From assembly GCA_002344525.1 (NCBI GenBank), contig DDTJ01000054.1, positions 3,570 to 67,569 of the forward strand: DNA of 64,000 nucleotides, given 5' to 3'. Origin of the DNA: Akkermansiaceae bacterium UBA2367. Its GTDB lineage: Bacteria; Verrucomicrobiota; Verrucomicrobiia; Verrucomicrobiales; DEV007. Positions within the stretch are counted from its first letter, which is position 1. The number at the start of each line of letters is the position of its first letter. Of the stretch, positions 41,510 through 50,227 are shown one piece after another. The translations under genes and the position numbers were made by a program. The notes under the pieces are model-generated. The model was not told the origin of the DNA. It saw nothing but the letters and a program-made list of their open reading frames with translations, and ran no database searches.

Positions 41510-42592
41510 TCAGGCACCGAGATTGGCTCGGAGCGTGCTGCGGTCGATGGCGCGGCCAAGGGCTTCGTCCTTGGTGATGAGGCCGTCGTGGTAGAGCTTG
41601 GCGAGAGCGTCGTCCATCATGATCATGCCGACGTTCTTGCCGGTCTGCATGACGCCGGGGAGCATGAAGGTCTTGCCGTCGCGGATGATGGAGGAGACGG
41701 CGGGGGTGTTCACGAGCAGTTCGAGGGCGAGCTCGCGGCCCGTGCCGTCCTTGCGGGGCACGAGCTGCTGGGAGACGACGCCGCGGAGGGACTCGCCGAC
41801 CATGATGCGGATCTGCTCGCGCTGCTCGGTGGGGAAGACGTCGAGGATCCGGTCGAGGGTGCGGGCGGCGCTGCCGGTGTGGAGGGTCGCGAGGACGAGG
41901 TGACCGGTCTCCGCCGCGGTGATGGCGAGGGAGATCGTCTCAAGGTCGCGCATTTCACCGACCATGATGATGTCGGGATCTTCCCGCAGGGCGGCGCGGA
42001 GGGCTTGGGCGAAGCTATCGGTGTGGGTGTGGACCTCGCGCTGGTTCACATGGCAGTTCTTCGACCCGACGACGTATTCGATGGGGTCTTCGAGGGTGAT
42101 GATGTGGTCGTTGCGCTGCTCGTTGATGTAGTTGATGAGGGCGGCGAGGGTGGTCGATTTGCCCGAGCCGACCGCGCCGGTGACGAGGACGAGGCCGTTG
42201 TGGTATTCGAGGAGGGGCTTGATCGCCTCGGGCAGGCCCAGCTCCTCCATGGTGCGGAGCTGGGTGCTGATGACGCGGAAGACCATCTCCCAGCCGAGGC
42301 GGGTCTTCACGACGGAGGCGCGGAAGCGCCCGATCTCCGGGGCGTAGGCGAAATCGACGTCGCCGCGCTCTTCGAGGCGGCGCAGCTCGGGCTCGGGCAG
42401 GTAGCCGCGGGCGAGGCGCTCGGTGTCCTCGGGCGTGAGGATGTCGGCGTTTTCCCAGATCGGCTGGAGGAGGCCGAAGCGACGCCATTTCGGTTGGGCG
42501 AGGGGGGCGATGTGGACGTCGGAGACGTTGTATTCCTGCGCGAGTTTCAGGTATTCCTCGACGTGGGAGAGGACGGGGACGGTGTCGGACAT
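41510..42592 (-). CDS. PilT-family twitching motility ATPase, copy A
   Basis: A 360-residue protein starting at ATG 42592 (MSDTVPVLSHVEEYL). It has NVSDVHIAPLAQPKWRRFG, Walker A GAVGSGKSTT (Val instead of the usual Thr), ITLEDPIEYVVGSKNCHVNQ, Walker B DPDIIMVGEMRDLETISLAI and LVLATLHTGSAARTLDRILD, and PAVSSIIRDGKTFML as the AIRNLIRE equivalent. It probably forms a PilT/PilU-like pair with copy B. The pair is 5 kb from the secretion operon, which has its own diverged PilT. Confidence 0.9.
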   Translation of the reverse strand: MSDTVPVLSHVEEYLKLAQEYNVSDVHIAPLAQPKWRRFGLLQPIWENADILTPEDTERLARGYLPEPELRRLEERGDVDFAYAPEIGRFRASVVKTRLGWEMVFRVISTQLRTMEELGLPEAIKPLLEYHNGLVLVTGAVGSGKSTTLAALINYINEQRNDHIITLEDPIEYVVGSKNCHVNQREVHTHTDSFAQALRAALREDPDIIMVGEMRDLETISLAITAAETGHLVLATLHTGSAARTLDRILDVFPTEQREQIRIMVGESLRGVVSQQLVPRKDGTGRELALELLVNTPAVSSIIRDGKTFMLPGVMQTGKNVGMIMMDDALAKLYHDGLITKDEALGRAIDRSTLRANLGA

Positions 42593-42643
42593 GGGCGTGG
42601 TTTTTCGGTCTGGTCTCGGGACGGGGCGTCCGGGGGTATCCCG

Positions 42644-42655
42644 GTATCGCGATAC
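42644..42655. promoter_or_regulatory. GTATCGCGATAC palindrome upstream of the pilT pair
   Basis: A perfect 12-bp palindrome 52 bases before the start of PilT copy A, within the 131-base gap behind the helicase gene. Position and symmetry suit an operator for a dimeric regulator, but nothing identifies the regulator. Confidence 0.4.
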
Positions 42656-42723
42656 GTTCCGAGTATTGGGATTAGGGCGGTGACAGGCAAGCGGAAAAAA
42701 AAGAATCTGCCGGGTCCGCCCCC

Positions 42724-44730
42724 TCACGAGGAGAGCATCTCCTTCAGCCGGGCGAAGCAGTCGGCGGCAAATTCCTCGTCGGCGGGGGCGTTGGCGAGGG
42801 TGTCGTAGGTGGTCTGGTCCAGCTCTTCCTTGTCCAGTTCCTTGAAAAAAGAGCTGGGCATGCAGGGCATCTTGTCGCCGTAGCGCCTGCGGCTGTGGCA
42901 CCAGGTGAGGGTGAGGTCCTCCATGGCGCGGGTGATGCCGACGTAGAGGAGGCGGCGCTCCTCGTCGCGACCGCCCTCGTCGACGGAGCGGGAATGCGGC
43001 AGGATGCCCTCCTCCAGCCCCACGATGTAGCAGACGGGGAACTCGAGCCCCTTGGCGGCGTGCATGGTGATGAGGGAGACGCCTTGGCCGTCGTCCTTCT
43101 TCTCGTCCTCGCGATCCTGCATCAGGGCGACGCTGTCGAGGAAGCCGCGCAGGCCCTTCTTCGACCGTTCGTGGTGAGACTGCATCCCGTCGAGGAGCTC
43201 GGCGACGTTGCGGCGGCGGTTGTCGAACTCCTCCTCGCCTTTGCAGCTTTTGCGGAGGAAGTCGTCGTAGCCGATCTCTTTGAGGAGTTCGCGGGTCATC
43301 TCCGCGTAGTTCGCCGAGGGCGTGGTGGCGGCGTCGGCGTAGCGGTCGAGGAAGTCGAGGAAGGCGGTGAGCGACTTCTGCGCCCGCGCGCTGAGCCCGC
43401 CGAGGAATTCGAGGTCGTTCATCGCGGCGTGGACGCTCATCTGGTGGTCGATGCTGAACTGGGTCGCCAAGGCGACGGTGCCTTCGCCGATCCCGCGCGG
43501 CGGAGTCGCGACGACGCGCAGCAGGCTGATGTCGTCGTCGTGGTTGAGGAGGAGGTTCAGGTAGGCGAGGACGTCCTTCACCTCGCGCCGTTCGTAGAAG
43601 CTCTGTCCGCCGATGAGCTTGTAGGGGATCTGGTTTTCGCGCAGCTTCTCCTCCATCAGCCGCGACTGGGTGTTCATGCGGAAGAGGATGGCCATGCCGT
43701 CGTAGGGCCGCTGGCGCAGACGGTGCTTTTCGAGGATCTCGCCGACGACCCACTCGGCCTCGGTCTCGGCGTCGGGCATGGTCACGACACGGACTTTATC
43801 CCCCTCGCCCCGACCGCTCCACAGGGTCTTCTCGCGGCGGTGCCGGTTGTGGCGGATGAGGCTGTTGGCGAGCCGCAGGATGCGGTTGGTGGAGCGGTAG
43901 TTCTCCTCCAGCTTGACCACGAGGGGGCCGGGGAACCAGCGCTCGAAATCGAGGATGTTGGTGATGTCGGCGCCGCGCCAGCCGTAGATGCTCTGGTCGT
44001 CGTCGCCGACGACGCAGACGTTGCGCTCGGGGCCGACGAGGAGGCGCAGGAGGCGCATCTGGAGATGGTTGGTGTCTTGGAATTCGTCGACCATGAGGAA
44101 GCGGTAGCGGCGCTGCCACTCGATCTGGATGTCGGGATTCTCCTCCAGCCCGCGCACTGCGAGGATGAGAAGGTCGTCGAAATCGACGGCGTTGAGCTGC
44201 TTCAGTTCGCGCTGGTAGGTGTGGTAGACCTCGTTGATGAGGGCGTCCTCCTGCTCGCTGGGCGGCTTGCCGGTGTTCTTCGCGTGGCTGATGAGGAAGT
44301 TCGCCGCCTTCGCGTCGAGATTCTCCTCGCGTCCCGCCTTGCGCACGATGATGCGGCGGAGCAGCCCGATCTGGTCGCTCTGGGTGTAGATGGTGAAGTT
44401 CCTCTTGTAACCAAGCCGCTCGATGCAACTGCGCAGGATGCGGACGCAGAGGCTGTGGAAGGTCGAGATGGTGAGCTTCTTGACCTGCTCCTCGTCGATC
44501 ATCGTCGCGACCCGCTCGCGCATCTCGTTGGCCGCCTTGTTGGTGAAGGTGACGGCGAGGATCTGCTGCGGAGGGATGTCGTTGTACACCATGCCCGCGA
44601 TCCGGGTGGTGATGACGCGAGTCTTCCCCGTCCCCGCTCCCGCGAGGATGAGCACGGGGCCATGGACGTGCTCGGCCGCGGCGCGCTGCGGAGGATTGAG
44701 GGCGAGGAAGCCCTGCGGCGACAGTTTCAC
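42724..44730 (-). CDS. UvrD/Rep-family superfamily 1A DNA helicase
   Basis: A 668-residue 3'-5' helicase. Motifs in order: Q-motif LNPPQRAAAEH, Walker A AGAGTGKT, TFTNKAANEMRERV (Ia), VDFDDLLILA, Walker B LMVDEFQDTNHLQ (II), GDDDQSIYGWRGAD (III), LEENYRSTNRIL (IV), VSLITMHAAKGLEFP (V) and EERRLLYVGITRAMEDL (VI). Length and the short tail suit Rep or a short PcrA rather than UvrD, which carries a longer C-terminus. It acts at stalled forks or in excision repair. The start is GTG 44730, with GAGAGG eight bases upstream. Confidence 0.93.
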   Translation of the reverse strand: MKLSPQGFLALNPPQRAAAEHVHGPVLILAGAGTGKTRVITTRIAGMVYNDIPPQQILAVTFTNKAANEMRERVATMIDEEQVKKLTISTFHSLCVRILRSCIERLGYKRNFTIYTQSDQIGLLRRIIVRKAGREENLDAKAANFLISHAKNTGKPPSEQEDALINEVYHTYQRELKQLNAVDFDDLLILAVRGLEENPDIQIEWQRRYRFLMVDEFQDTNHLQMRLLRLLVGPERNVCVVGDDDQSIYGWRGADITNILDFERWFPGPLVVKLEENYRSTNRILRLANSLIRHNRHRREKTLWSGRGEGDKVRVVTMPDAETEAEWVVGEILEKHRLRQRPYDGMAILFRMNTQSRLMEEKLRENQIPYKLIGGQSFYERREVKDVLAYLNLLLNHDDDISLLRVVATPPRGIGEGTVALATQFSIDHQMSVHAAMNDLEFLGGLSARAQKSLTAFLDFLDRYADAATTPSANYAEMTRELLKEIGYDDFLRKSCKGEEEFDNRRRNVAELLDGMQSHHERSKKGLRGFLDSVALMQDREDEKKDDGQGVSLITMHAAKGLEFPVCYIVGLEEGILPHSRSVDEGGRDEERRLLYVGITRAMEDLTLTWCHSRRRYGDKMPCMPSSFFKELDKEELDQTTYDTLANAPADEEFAADCFARLKEMLSS

Positions 44731-44769
44731 GCGGACGCCTCTCGGTGGACGGGTTCGGTGGGGAGCGCC

Positions 44770-45252
44770 TCAGCTGATCAAGCGCAGCGCGAAGGGGTAG
44801 CGGTGGACCTTGCCCTTGTTCGCTTCGAGACCTCCGAGGATGGCGAAGACGAGGTTGCCGATCCCGAGGGCCGGGAGGAGGATCGCCGACACGCAGCCGA
44901 CCCAAGGAATCATCCCGATGATGATGGCGGCGACATAGCCGATCGTCACGGTGATCTGGAAATTGAGTGCCTCCTTGCCTTGATCGTTCACGAAGGGGCT
45001 TTCGTCCTTCTTGATCAGCCAGATGATGAGGGGGCCGAGGAAGCTGGTGATCCCGCCGAGGATGTGGGCGAGCATTCCCATGGTCCGCTCGTCCGACTCC
45101 GGCAGCTTGCCTTGGCCGAGGGCCACTCCACCGACCGGGGGAGCCGCCGTGGGCAATCCTCCAAAGCCCTGCCCTTCGGAAGACGGGGGCGGCGGGGGAG
45201 CGTCGTTTCCAGAGGAAGGATCGATTGGCGGAGGGGAATCTTGGTCGCTCAT
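44770..45252 (-). CDS. DUF4870 small membrane protein
   Basis: A 160-residue protein. The first 50 residues are Pro/Ser/Gly-rich and disordered. The rest fits DUF4870: DERTMGMLAHILGGITSFLG, ILIWLIKKDESPFV-type loop (PLIIWLIKKDESPFVNDQGK), EALNFQITVTIGYVAAIIIG and a last helix pair near ILLPALGIGNLVFAILGGL, with about three membrane segments and the family's N-D-Q-G-K-E-A-L-N-F-Q core. The function of the family is unknown. It lies 39 bases upstream of the helicase gene on the same strand. Confidence 0.88.
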   Translation of the reverse strand: MSDQDSPPPIDPSSGNDAPPPPPSSEGQGFGGLPTAAPPVGGVALGQGKLPESDERTMGMLAHILGGITSFLGPLIIWLIKKDESPFVNDQGKEALNFQITVTIGYVAAIIIGMIPWVGCVSAILLPALGIGNLVFAILGGLEANKGKVHRYPFALRLIS

Positions 45253-45327
45253 GAGCTTTCGTTAGTCCGATTACGCAAAAAATTCAAGCAAATTGACGAT
45301 CCGCCACGAGGGCGTCCCGGTCTGCCC

Positions 45328-45639
45328 TCATTTTCCGAGCGCCACCTCGGTGCGGGACAGCACGCATTTCCAAGTGCGCTGGGTGCCGTCGGTGTAGCGT
45401 TCGCGGTAGGTGACGACCTTCACCGTGTAGGGAACCTTGCGTCCGCAGGGGAGGCAGTGGTGGCGTTGCTCCCATTCCGTCTTGATGGGCCAAGTCCAGA
45501 GCTTCAGCACGCCCCGGGGCGGCTTGTAGTCGTCGATGCCCTCGCAGCGGCCGCACCACCCGGCGGCAGCGGCTTTCGGAACCGCGACGGGGGCAAGGAG
45601 GAAAAGGAGCAGCAGGAAAAACAGGCGGAACGATCTCAT
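45328..45639 (-). CDS. Small secreted five-cysteine protein
   Basis: A 103-residue protein from ATG 45639 (a GTG at 45651 is also in frame). The signal peptide is clear (LFFLLLLFLLAPVAVPKAAAA). The mature part has two CxxC pairs, GWCGRCEG and HHCLPCGRK, and one more Cys (WKCVLS). The pairs suggest a periplasmic zinc ribbon or disulfide-stabilised fold. I do not recognise a family. Confidence 0.65.
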   Translation of the reverse strand: MRSFRLFFLLLLFLLAPVAVPKAAAAGWCGRCEGIDDYKPPRGVLKLWTWPIKTEWEQRHHCLPCGRKVPYTVKVVTYRERYTDGTQRTWKCVLSRTEVALGK

Positions 45640-45659
45640 GGCGTCGATCACGGGGTGGG

Positions 45660-45692
45660 TTCGGATTTCGGATTTCGAGCTTCGGATTTCAG
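45660..45692. repeat. TTCGGATTTCGGATTTCG-type repeat
   Basis: TTCGGATTTC occurs as overlapping 8-10 base units, interrupted by GAGC. Translated on the minus strand the frame reads SEARNPKSE, the signature of a short repeat found between genes in many bacteria. It lies in a 208-base gap without a gene (45640-45847). Confidence 0.65.
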
Positions 45693-45847
45693 CATCGCGT
45701 CCCGGATCGTAGGGTAAACGCGCCGATCCCGCAAGCCTTTCGAGGCCCTTTTCGATCCAGCTCCTCCGAAGGACGCGCTAGCGTCTGTAGTCGCGTTCAT
45801 CGGCAGATCGGACGGTCCTTCGCCGCTGGACCGCAATCGGAGCCGCG

Positions 45848-46201
45848 TCACTTCTCCAATCCTTCGCGGGCCGCCCGAGGCAGGCTCTTGAAGACCAAAT
45901 CGTAGGAATGGTCCACCAGCTCGATCACGAGCGCATCGGGGAGGCTCCCGTCGAGGACGACCGTGTTCCAATGCCGCTTGTTCATATGGTATCCGGGGCG
46001 TACCGCCTCGTAGCGGTCGCGCAGCTCGATGGCGCGGTCCGGGTCGCATTTCAGGTTCACCTCGGGAGGAACGTCGTCCGGGTTCGTCAGCGCGAACAGC
46101 TTCCCGCCCACCTTGTAGACCAGCACCTCGGGACCGAACGGAGTCTCCTCCGTCGCTCCGCGCTTGCCCAAGCAGTGCGCGATCAGCTCGTCCAAGTGCA
46201 T
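45848..46201 (-). CDS. MmcQ/YjbR-family protein
   Basis: A 117-residue protein of the YjbR/CyaY-like fold. Typical features are present: ELIAHCLGKRGATEETPFGP at the start, VLVYKVGGKLFALTNPDDVP, VNLKCDPDRAIELRDRYEAV, PGYHMNKRHWNTVVLDGSLP and LVDHSYDLVFKSLP. Members are often annotated as DNA-binding, but the function is not well established. It is 18 bases downstream of cysJ on the same strand and may be co-transcribed with it. Confidence 0.9.
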   Translation of the reverse strand: MHLDELIAHCLGKRGATEETPFGPEVLVYKVGGKLFALTNPDDVPPEVNLKCDPDRAIELRDRYEAVRPGYHMNKRHWNTVVLDGSLPDALVIELVDHSYDLVFKSLPRAAREGLEK

Positions 46202-46219
46202 CGCCGGAATCGCTTTTCC

Positions 46220-47989
46220 TCAATACACGTCGCGCTGGTAGCGCTTCGCCTTTCGCATCGTCTCAAGATAGGCCTTGGCCTCCTCGGGGGACTTCCCTCC
46301 GTGGTCGGCGATGATCTGGATCAGCGCCTGCTGCACGTCCTTGGCCATGCGCGAGGCGTCGCCGCAGACGTAGAGGTGCGCGCCGGCTTCGAGCCAGCGG
46401 TAGACTTCCTCGCCGCGTTCGAGCAGACGCTGCTGCACGTAGATCTTCTCCTTCTGGTCGCGGGAGAAGGCGAGGCTGAGGTCGGTGAGGACGCCGCTTT
46501 CGAGATACTCCAGCCATTCGAGCTGGTAGAGGAAGTCGTAGGAGAAATGCTGGTCGCCGAAGAAGAGCCAGTTCTTGCCCTTCGCCCCGCGGGCGGCGCG
46601 CTCCTCGACGAAGGCGCGGAAGGGCGCGATGCCGGTGCCGGGGCCGATCATGATCATCGCGGTGTCGTCGCTGGCGGGAAGGCGGAAGTTGTTGTTGTGG
46701 TGGAAATAGACCTGCACCTTGTCGCCCACCTGAACTTCGTCGGCGAGATAGCAGGAGCAGACGCCGGTGCGGTCGCGACCGTGGCTGTGGTAGCGGACCG
46801 CTGCGACGGTGAGGTGCACCTGGTCCTCGTGCGCCTTCAGGCTGGAGGCGATGGAGTAGAGCCTCGGGGCGAGCTTGCGTAGCGCCCCGGTGAAGCTCTC
46901 GGGCGTCCACTGCGCGAAGGGGTAGGCTTCGAGCAGGTCGATGAGCTGGCGGCCGTCGACCCAGGCCTTGAGGGTGGCCCGCCCCTCCTCGTCGAGCAGC
47001 TTCTGGAGGTCGGGGTTCTTCGCGACGGCGTTGTATTTGTCGACGATGGCGGGCTGGAGGGTGGTGATGTCGAAGTCGTGCCTCAGAGCCTCGGAGAGGG
47101 TCTTGTCGCCGAGCTTGGCGGAGCCGGAAAGGCCGGTGGCGGCGAGGACTTCGTCGACGAGGGAAGCGCGGTTCGCGGGCAGGACGCCGAGGGCGTCGCC
47201 AGGCTCGTAGGCGAGGCCGGAGCCGTCGAGGTTCAGTTCGAGGTGGAGCGTCTCCTTGGCGGAGCCGGTGCCGTTGAGGACGATCTTCTCCAGCAGTTCG
47301 GAGGGATAGGGATTCTCCTTGCTGTAGATCTCCCGGTCCACGACCGACGGGAGGATCAGGGCGGGCGCGGAGACGGCGGCGGCGGACGGATCGGCGGGGA
47401 AGGCGGAAAGGGCGCCCTTGAGCCAGGCGTCGAAGGCGGACTGGTAGTCGACGTCGCAGTCGGCGCGGTCGTGGACACGCTCGCCGCCGAGCGCGGCGAG
47501 GCGGGCGTCGAAGTCCTTGCCCATCTTGCAGAAGTGCTCGTAGCTGGTGTCGCCGAGTCCGCAGACGGAGAATTTCAGTCCGGGGAGCTTCGGCATGGCC
47601 TCGGCCATGAAGGCCTCGTAGTAGGCGGTCGCGCTGTCCGGCGGATCGCCCTCGCCCCAGGTGCTAACGATGACGAGGAGGCGCTCGGCGCTGGCGAGGG
47701 CGGCGGGCTTGGCGTCGCCCATGTTCGAGAGCGTGGCCTTGAATCCGGCCTTCTCGGCGATCTTCACGGCGGCGGCGGCGAGCTTCTCGGCGTTGCCGGA
47801 CTCGGACCCGTAGAGCACGGTCAGCTTGCGCTTCGCGGCGGGAGCGACGGCGGCAGCGGGAGCGCCGCTCTGGGCGATGCCGGAGAAGAAGCCCGAGAGC
47901 CAGAGGGCCTGGTCGCGGCCGAGGCCTTGCGCGAGCTGGTGGGCGATCTGCTGTTGATCGGGCCGGAGGGGGGAGTTGGGAAGGGACAT
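46220..47989 (-). CDS. cysJ: Sulfite reductase (NADPH) flavoprotein alpha subunit
   Basis: A full-length 589-residue diflavin reductase. It has an N-terminal leader, a flavodoxin FMN domain (LTVLYGSESGNAEKLA, IVSTWGEGDPPDSA, VCGLGDTSYEHFCKMGKDFD), an FAD domain with LAPRLYSIASS and TGVCSCYLADEV, and an NADPH domain (MIGPGTGIAPFRAFVEER, WLFFGDQHFSYDFLYQLE, LYVCGDASRMAKDV), ending in YQRDVY. It passes electrons from NADPH to the hemoprotein CysI. The usual direct cysJI adjacency is broken by a small AT-rich gene (48096-48458). Confidence 0.94.
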   Translation of the reverse strand: MSLPNSPLRPDQQQIAHQLAQGLGRDQALWLSGFFSGIAQSGAPAAAVAPAAKRKLTVLYGSESGNAEKLAAAAVKIAEKAGFKATLSNMGDAKPAALASAERLLVIVSTWGEGDPPDSATAYYEAFMAEAMPKLPGLKFSVCGLGDTSYEHFCKMGKDFDARLAALGGERVHDRADCDVDYQSAFDAWLKGALSAFPADPSAAAVSAPALILPSVVDREIYSKENPYPSELLEKIVLNGTGSAKETLHLELNLDGSGLAYEPGDALGVLPANRASLVDEVLAATGLSGSAKLGDKTLSEALRHDFDITTLQPAIVDKYNAVAKNPDLQKLLDEEGRATLKAWVDGRQLIDLLEAYPFAQWTPESFTGALRKLAPRLYSIASSLKAHEDQVHLTVAAVRYHSHGRDRTGVCSCYLADEVQVGDKVQVYFHHNNNFRLPASDDTAMIMIGPGTGIAPFRAFVEERAARGAKGKNWLFFGDQHFSYDFLYQLEWLEYLESGVLTDLSLAFSRDQKEKIYVQQRLLERGEEVYRWLEAGAHLYVCGDASRMAKDVQQALIQIIADHGGKSPEEAKAYLETMRKAKRYQRDVY

Positions 47990-48000
47990 GGGGAAAGCTT

Positions 48001-48029
48001 TTTAGCGGGTAGCTGTTTGGCTGTTTAGC
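48001..48029. repeat. Left arm of AGCT-rich inverted repeat
   Basis: TTTAGCGGGTAGCTGTTTGG and the following nine bases match the reverse complement of 48464-48492 at 22 of 29 positions by hand alignment. The two arms bracket the AT-rich gene between cysJ and cysI. Confidence 0.6.
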
Positions 48030-48095
48030 AGAGAGGATGGGGGAAGCGCGAGGATTCAGCGGTTGGATGCGCCGCCTTTCTACCGGTTTTTGGAT

Positions 48096-48458
48096 TCATG
48101 TGATGATCGGAAGTTCCTCTCCGAGGATAGCGGCACGCACCTCGGGATTCACCATGATTTTGCTTCCGATTGGAACCTCATCTTTGGTTCGGTCAGTCAG
48201 CCAAACGGTGATTGGCCATCGGGCCTTTAGAGGAGCCTCAGGATCACGAATATTGAGATGCGTTACGTTAATTTGTGCAGTGGCAGATATGATGGTTCCA
48301 TCTGGCCTCGCCACTGAAACTTGTTCTCTTCGATTATTCCAACCACGAAGATTCCAGCTATCTGGCATCATGAATGTCGGTGACAAAACTAGCATCTGCG
48401 CTCCGGGTCTAACGAAGTCAAAAGTATCTTCCACTGTCAGCAATTCGACGAGGTGCAT
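48096..48458 (-). CDS. Small EF-Tu-domain-2-like protein in an AT-rich insert
   Basis: A 120-residue protein with an ATG start. The sequence has a beta-barrel rhythm like the second domain of EF-Tu: VEDTFDFVRPGAQMLVLSP, VSVARPDGTIISATAQINV, RWPITVWLTDRTKDEVPIGS and KIMVNPEVRAAI. There is no GTPase domain. A hand count gives 42% GC for 48241-48300, well below cysJ and cysI. The gene has no evident link to sulfite reduction and is bracketed by related AGCT-rich inverted repeats, so it was probably inserted between cysI and cysJ. The function is unknown. Confidence 0.62.
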   Translation of the reverse strand: MHLVELLTVEDTFDFVRPGAQMLVLSPTFMMPDSWNLRGWNNRREQVSVARPDGTIISATAQINVTHLNIRDPEAPLKARWPITVWLTDRTKDEVPIGSKIMVNPEVRAAILGEELPIIT

Positions 48459-48463
48459 TTTTA

Positions 48464-48492
48464 GCAGAACAGCTAAAGAGCTAAAAGCTAAA
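48464..48492. repeat. Right arm of AGCT-rich inverted repeat
   Basis: AGCTAAAGAGCTAAAAGCTA lies within this 29-base arm, which pairs with 48001-48029. It runs into and includes the cysI stop codon (48488-48490), so the repeat boundary coincides with the end of cysI. Confidence 0.6.
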
Positions 48493-50227
48493 CCGCCACC
48501 AACTCCTTATGGAAATCCCGTCCATTCTCGCATGCCGTCACATAGCCCGCACGGATCGTGAAGTCGCCGAAGCGCTCTCCCGGCAGCCGGTTCTTGGCGT
48601 AGTCGAGGATGACGGGACGGAGGATCTCCTTGATCTCGCCTCCCTTGACGGCGGTGCGGTAGAGCTTGTTGAGGCGGTCTCCGGCGAATCCCGCGCCGAG
48701 GTAGATGTTGTAGGTGTCCGGCCCCTTTCCGACGAAGGCGATCTCGGCGATGTAGGGACGGGCGCAGCCGTTCGGGCAGCCGGTCATGCGGATGGTGATG
48801 GCGTCGTGCCGCAGCCCGGCCTCCTCCAGCACCTCCTCCAGCTCGCCCACGAGGCTGGGCAGGAAGCGCTGGGCCTCGGCGAGGGCGAGGGCGCAGCTCG
48901 GCAGGGCCACGCAACTGATCGAGTGCAGGCGCAGGGCGCTGCGGGCGATGGAGTCGAACATGCCGTATTCCTTCAGCATCGCCTCGATGCGGGGCTTCGC
49001 CTCGGGCGAGATGTTGGCGACGATGAGGTTCTGGTTGGCCGTCATCCAGAACTCGCCCTCGTGGACCTTGGCGATCTCGCGCAGGCCGGTCATGAGAGGG
49101 TAGTCGGGACGGTCATGGACGCGGCCGCTCTCGATGTAGAGGCAGTAGTGCCAGTTGCCGAGGTGGTCCTGGGTCCAGCCGTAGGGATCGCCGTTGGACT
49201 CGAAGGCGAAGGGCCGGGGCTCCTCCAACTGGGTGCCGAGGAGAGCCTCGACCTCGCTGCGGAAGCGGTCCAGCCCGAGGCGCTCGACCGTGTATTTCAA
49301 GCGGGCGTTGGCGCGGTCCTCGCGGTTGCCATGGTCGCGCTGGACGCGGAGGACGGACTCGGCCACGGCGAGCGCCTGGTCGGGCGTGCAGAAGCCCATC
49401 AGGTCGCCGAGGCGGGGGAAGGTGGCCTCGTTGCCGTGCGTCATGCCCATGCCGCCGCCGACGGTGACATTGTAGCCGACGATCTGGTCCTGCGCCTCGT
49501 TGAGAATGGCGATGAAGCCGAGGTCGTGGGCGTAGACATCCACATCGTTGCTCGGCGGCACGGCGACGACGATCTTGAACTTCCTCGGCAGGTAGTGCTT
49601 TCCGTAGATCGGCTCCACCTCGTCGGCGGGCTCTCCCACGAGCGGCGGGTCCTGCGTGACCTTGATCTGCTCGCCCGACTCGTCCCCGATCCAGATGTCG
49701 TGGTAGCTTGTGGAGCGCGGCAGGAGGTGGCTCGAAAGGCGGTTGGCCAGTTCGTTGACCTCGTCCCGGACCTGCGACTGGACGGGATTCGGATTGCAGA
49801 TCACGTTGCGGTTCACGTCGCCGCAGGCCGCGAGGGTGTCGTAGAGCGCCTGGTTGATCTCGTAGATGGTCCGCTTCAGATTGCTCTTGATGACGCCGTG
49901 GAACTGGAAGGTCTGGCGCGTCGTGATCTTCAGCGCGCCGCTGGCGTATTCATGGGCGAGGCGGTCCATGTCGAGCCATTGCTGCGGCGTCGCCACGCCG
50001 CCGGGCGCCCGCACCCGGATCATGAAGGAGTAGGCCGGCTCCAGCTTCTTCTTGCGGCGCTCGCGGCGCAGGTCGCGGTCGTCCTGCTGGTAGGTGCCGT
50101 GGAATTTCGTGAGCTTCTGGTCGTCGTCCGAGAGCGATCCGCTCGCCGAGTTGGCCAAGCCTTCGAGGATGGTGCCGCGCAGGTAGTTGCTGGCGTCTTT
50201 GAGAGCTTCGTTGCCGGATAGGGCCAT
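48488..50227 (-). CDS. cysI: Sulfite reductase hemoprotein beta subunit
   Basis: A full-length 579-residue enzyme that reduces sulfite to sulfide with siroheme and a 4Fe-4S cluster. The four cluster/siroheme cysteines are in place: Cys439 and Cys445 in CVALPSC, Cys484 and Cys488 in TGCPNGC, the spacing of E. coli CysI. Also visible are KITTRQTFQFHGVIK, GDVNRNVICNPNP and GGGMGMTHGNEATFPRLG. Siroheme would come from the cobA-hemD product. It is divergent from an Rrf2 regulator across an 88-base AT-rich gap. Confidence 0.95.
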   Translation of the reverse strand: MALSGNEALKDASNYLRGTILEGLANSASGSLSDDDQKLTKFHGTYQQDDRDLRRERRKKKLEPAYSFMIRVRAPGGVATPQQWLDMDRLAHEYASGALKITTRQTFQFHGVIKSNLKRTIYEINQALYDTLAACGDVNRNVICNPNPVQSQVRDEVNELANRLSSHLLPRSTSYHDIWIGDESGEQIKVTQDPPLVGEPADEVEPIYGKHYLPRKFKIVVAVPPSNDVDVYAHDLGFIAILNEAQDQIVGYNVTVGGGMGMTHGNEATFPRLGDLMGFCTPDQALAVAESVLRVQRDHGNREDRANARLKYTVERLGLDRFRSEVEALLGTQLEEPRPFAFESNGDPYGWTQDHLGNWHYCLYIESGRVHDRPDYPLMTGLREIAKVHEGEFWMTANQNLIVANISPEAKPRIEAMLKEYGMFDSIARSALRLHSISCVALPSCALALAEAQRFLPSLVGELEEVLEEAGLRHDAITIRMTGCPNGCARPYIAEIAFVGKGPDTYNIYLGAGFAGDRLNKLYRTAVKGGEIKEILRPVILDYAKNRLPGERFGDFTIRAGYVTACENGRDFHKELVAV

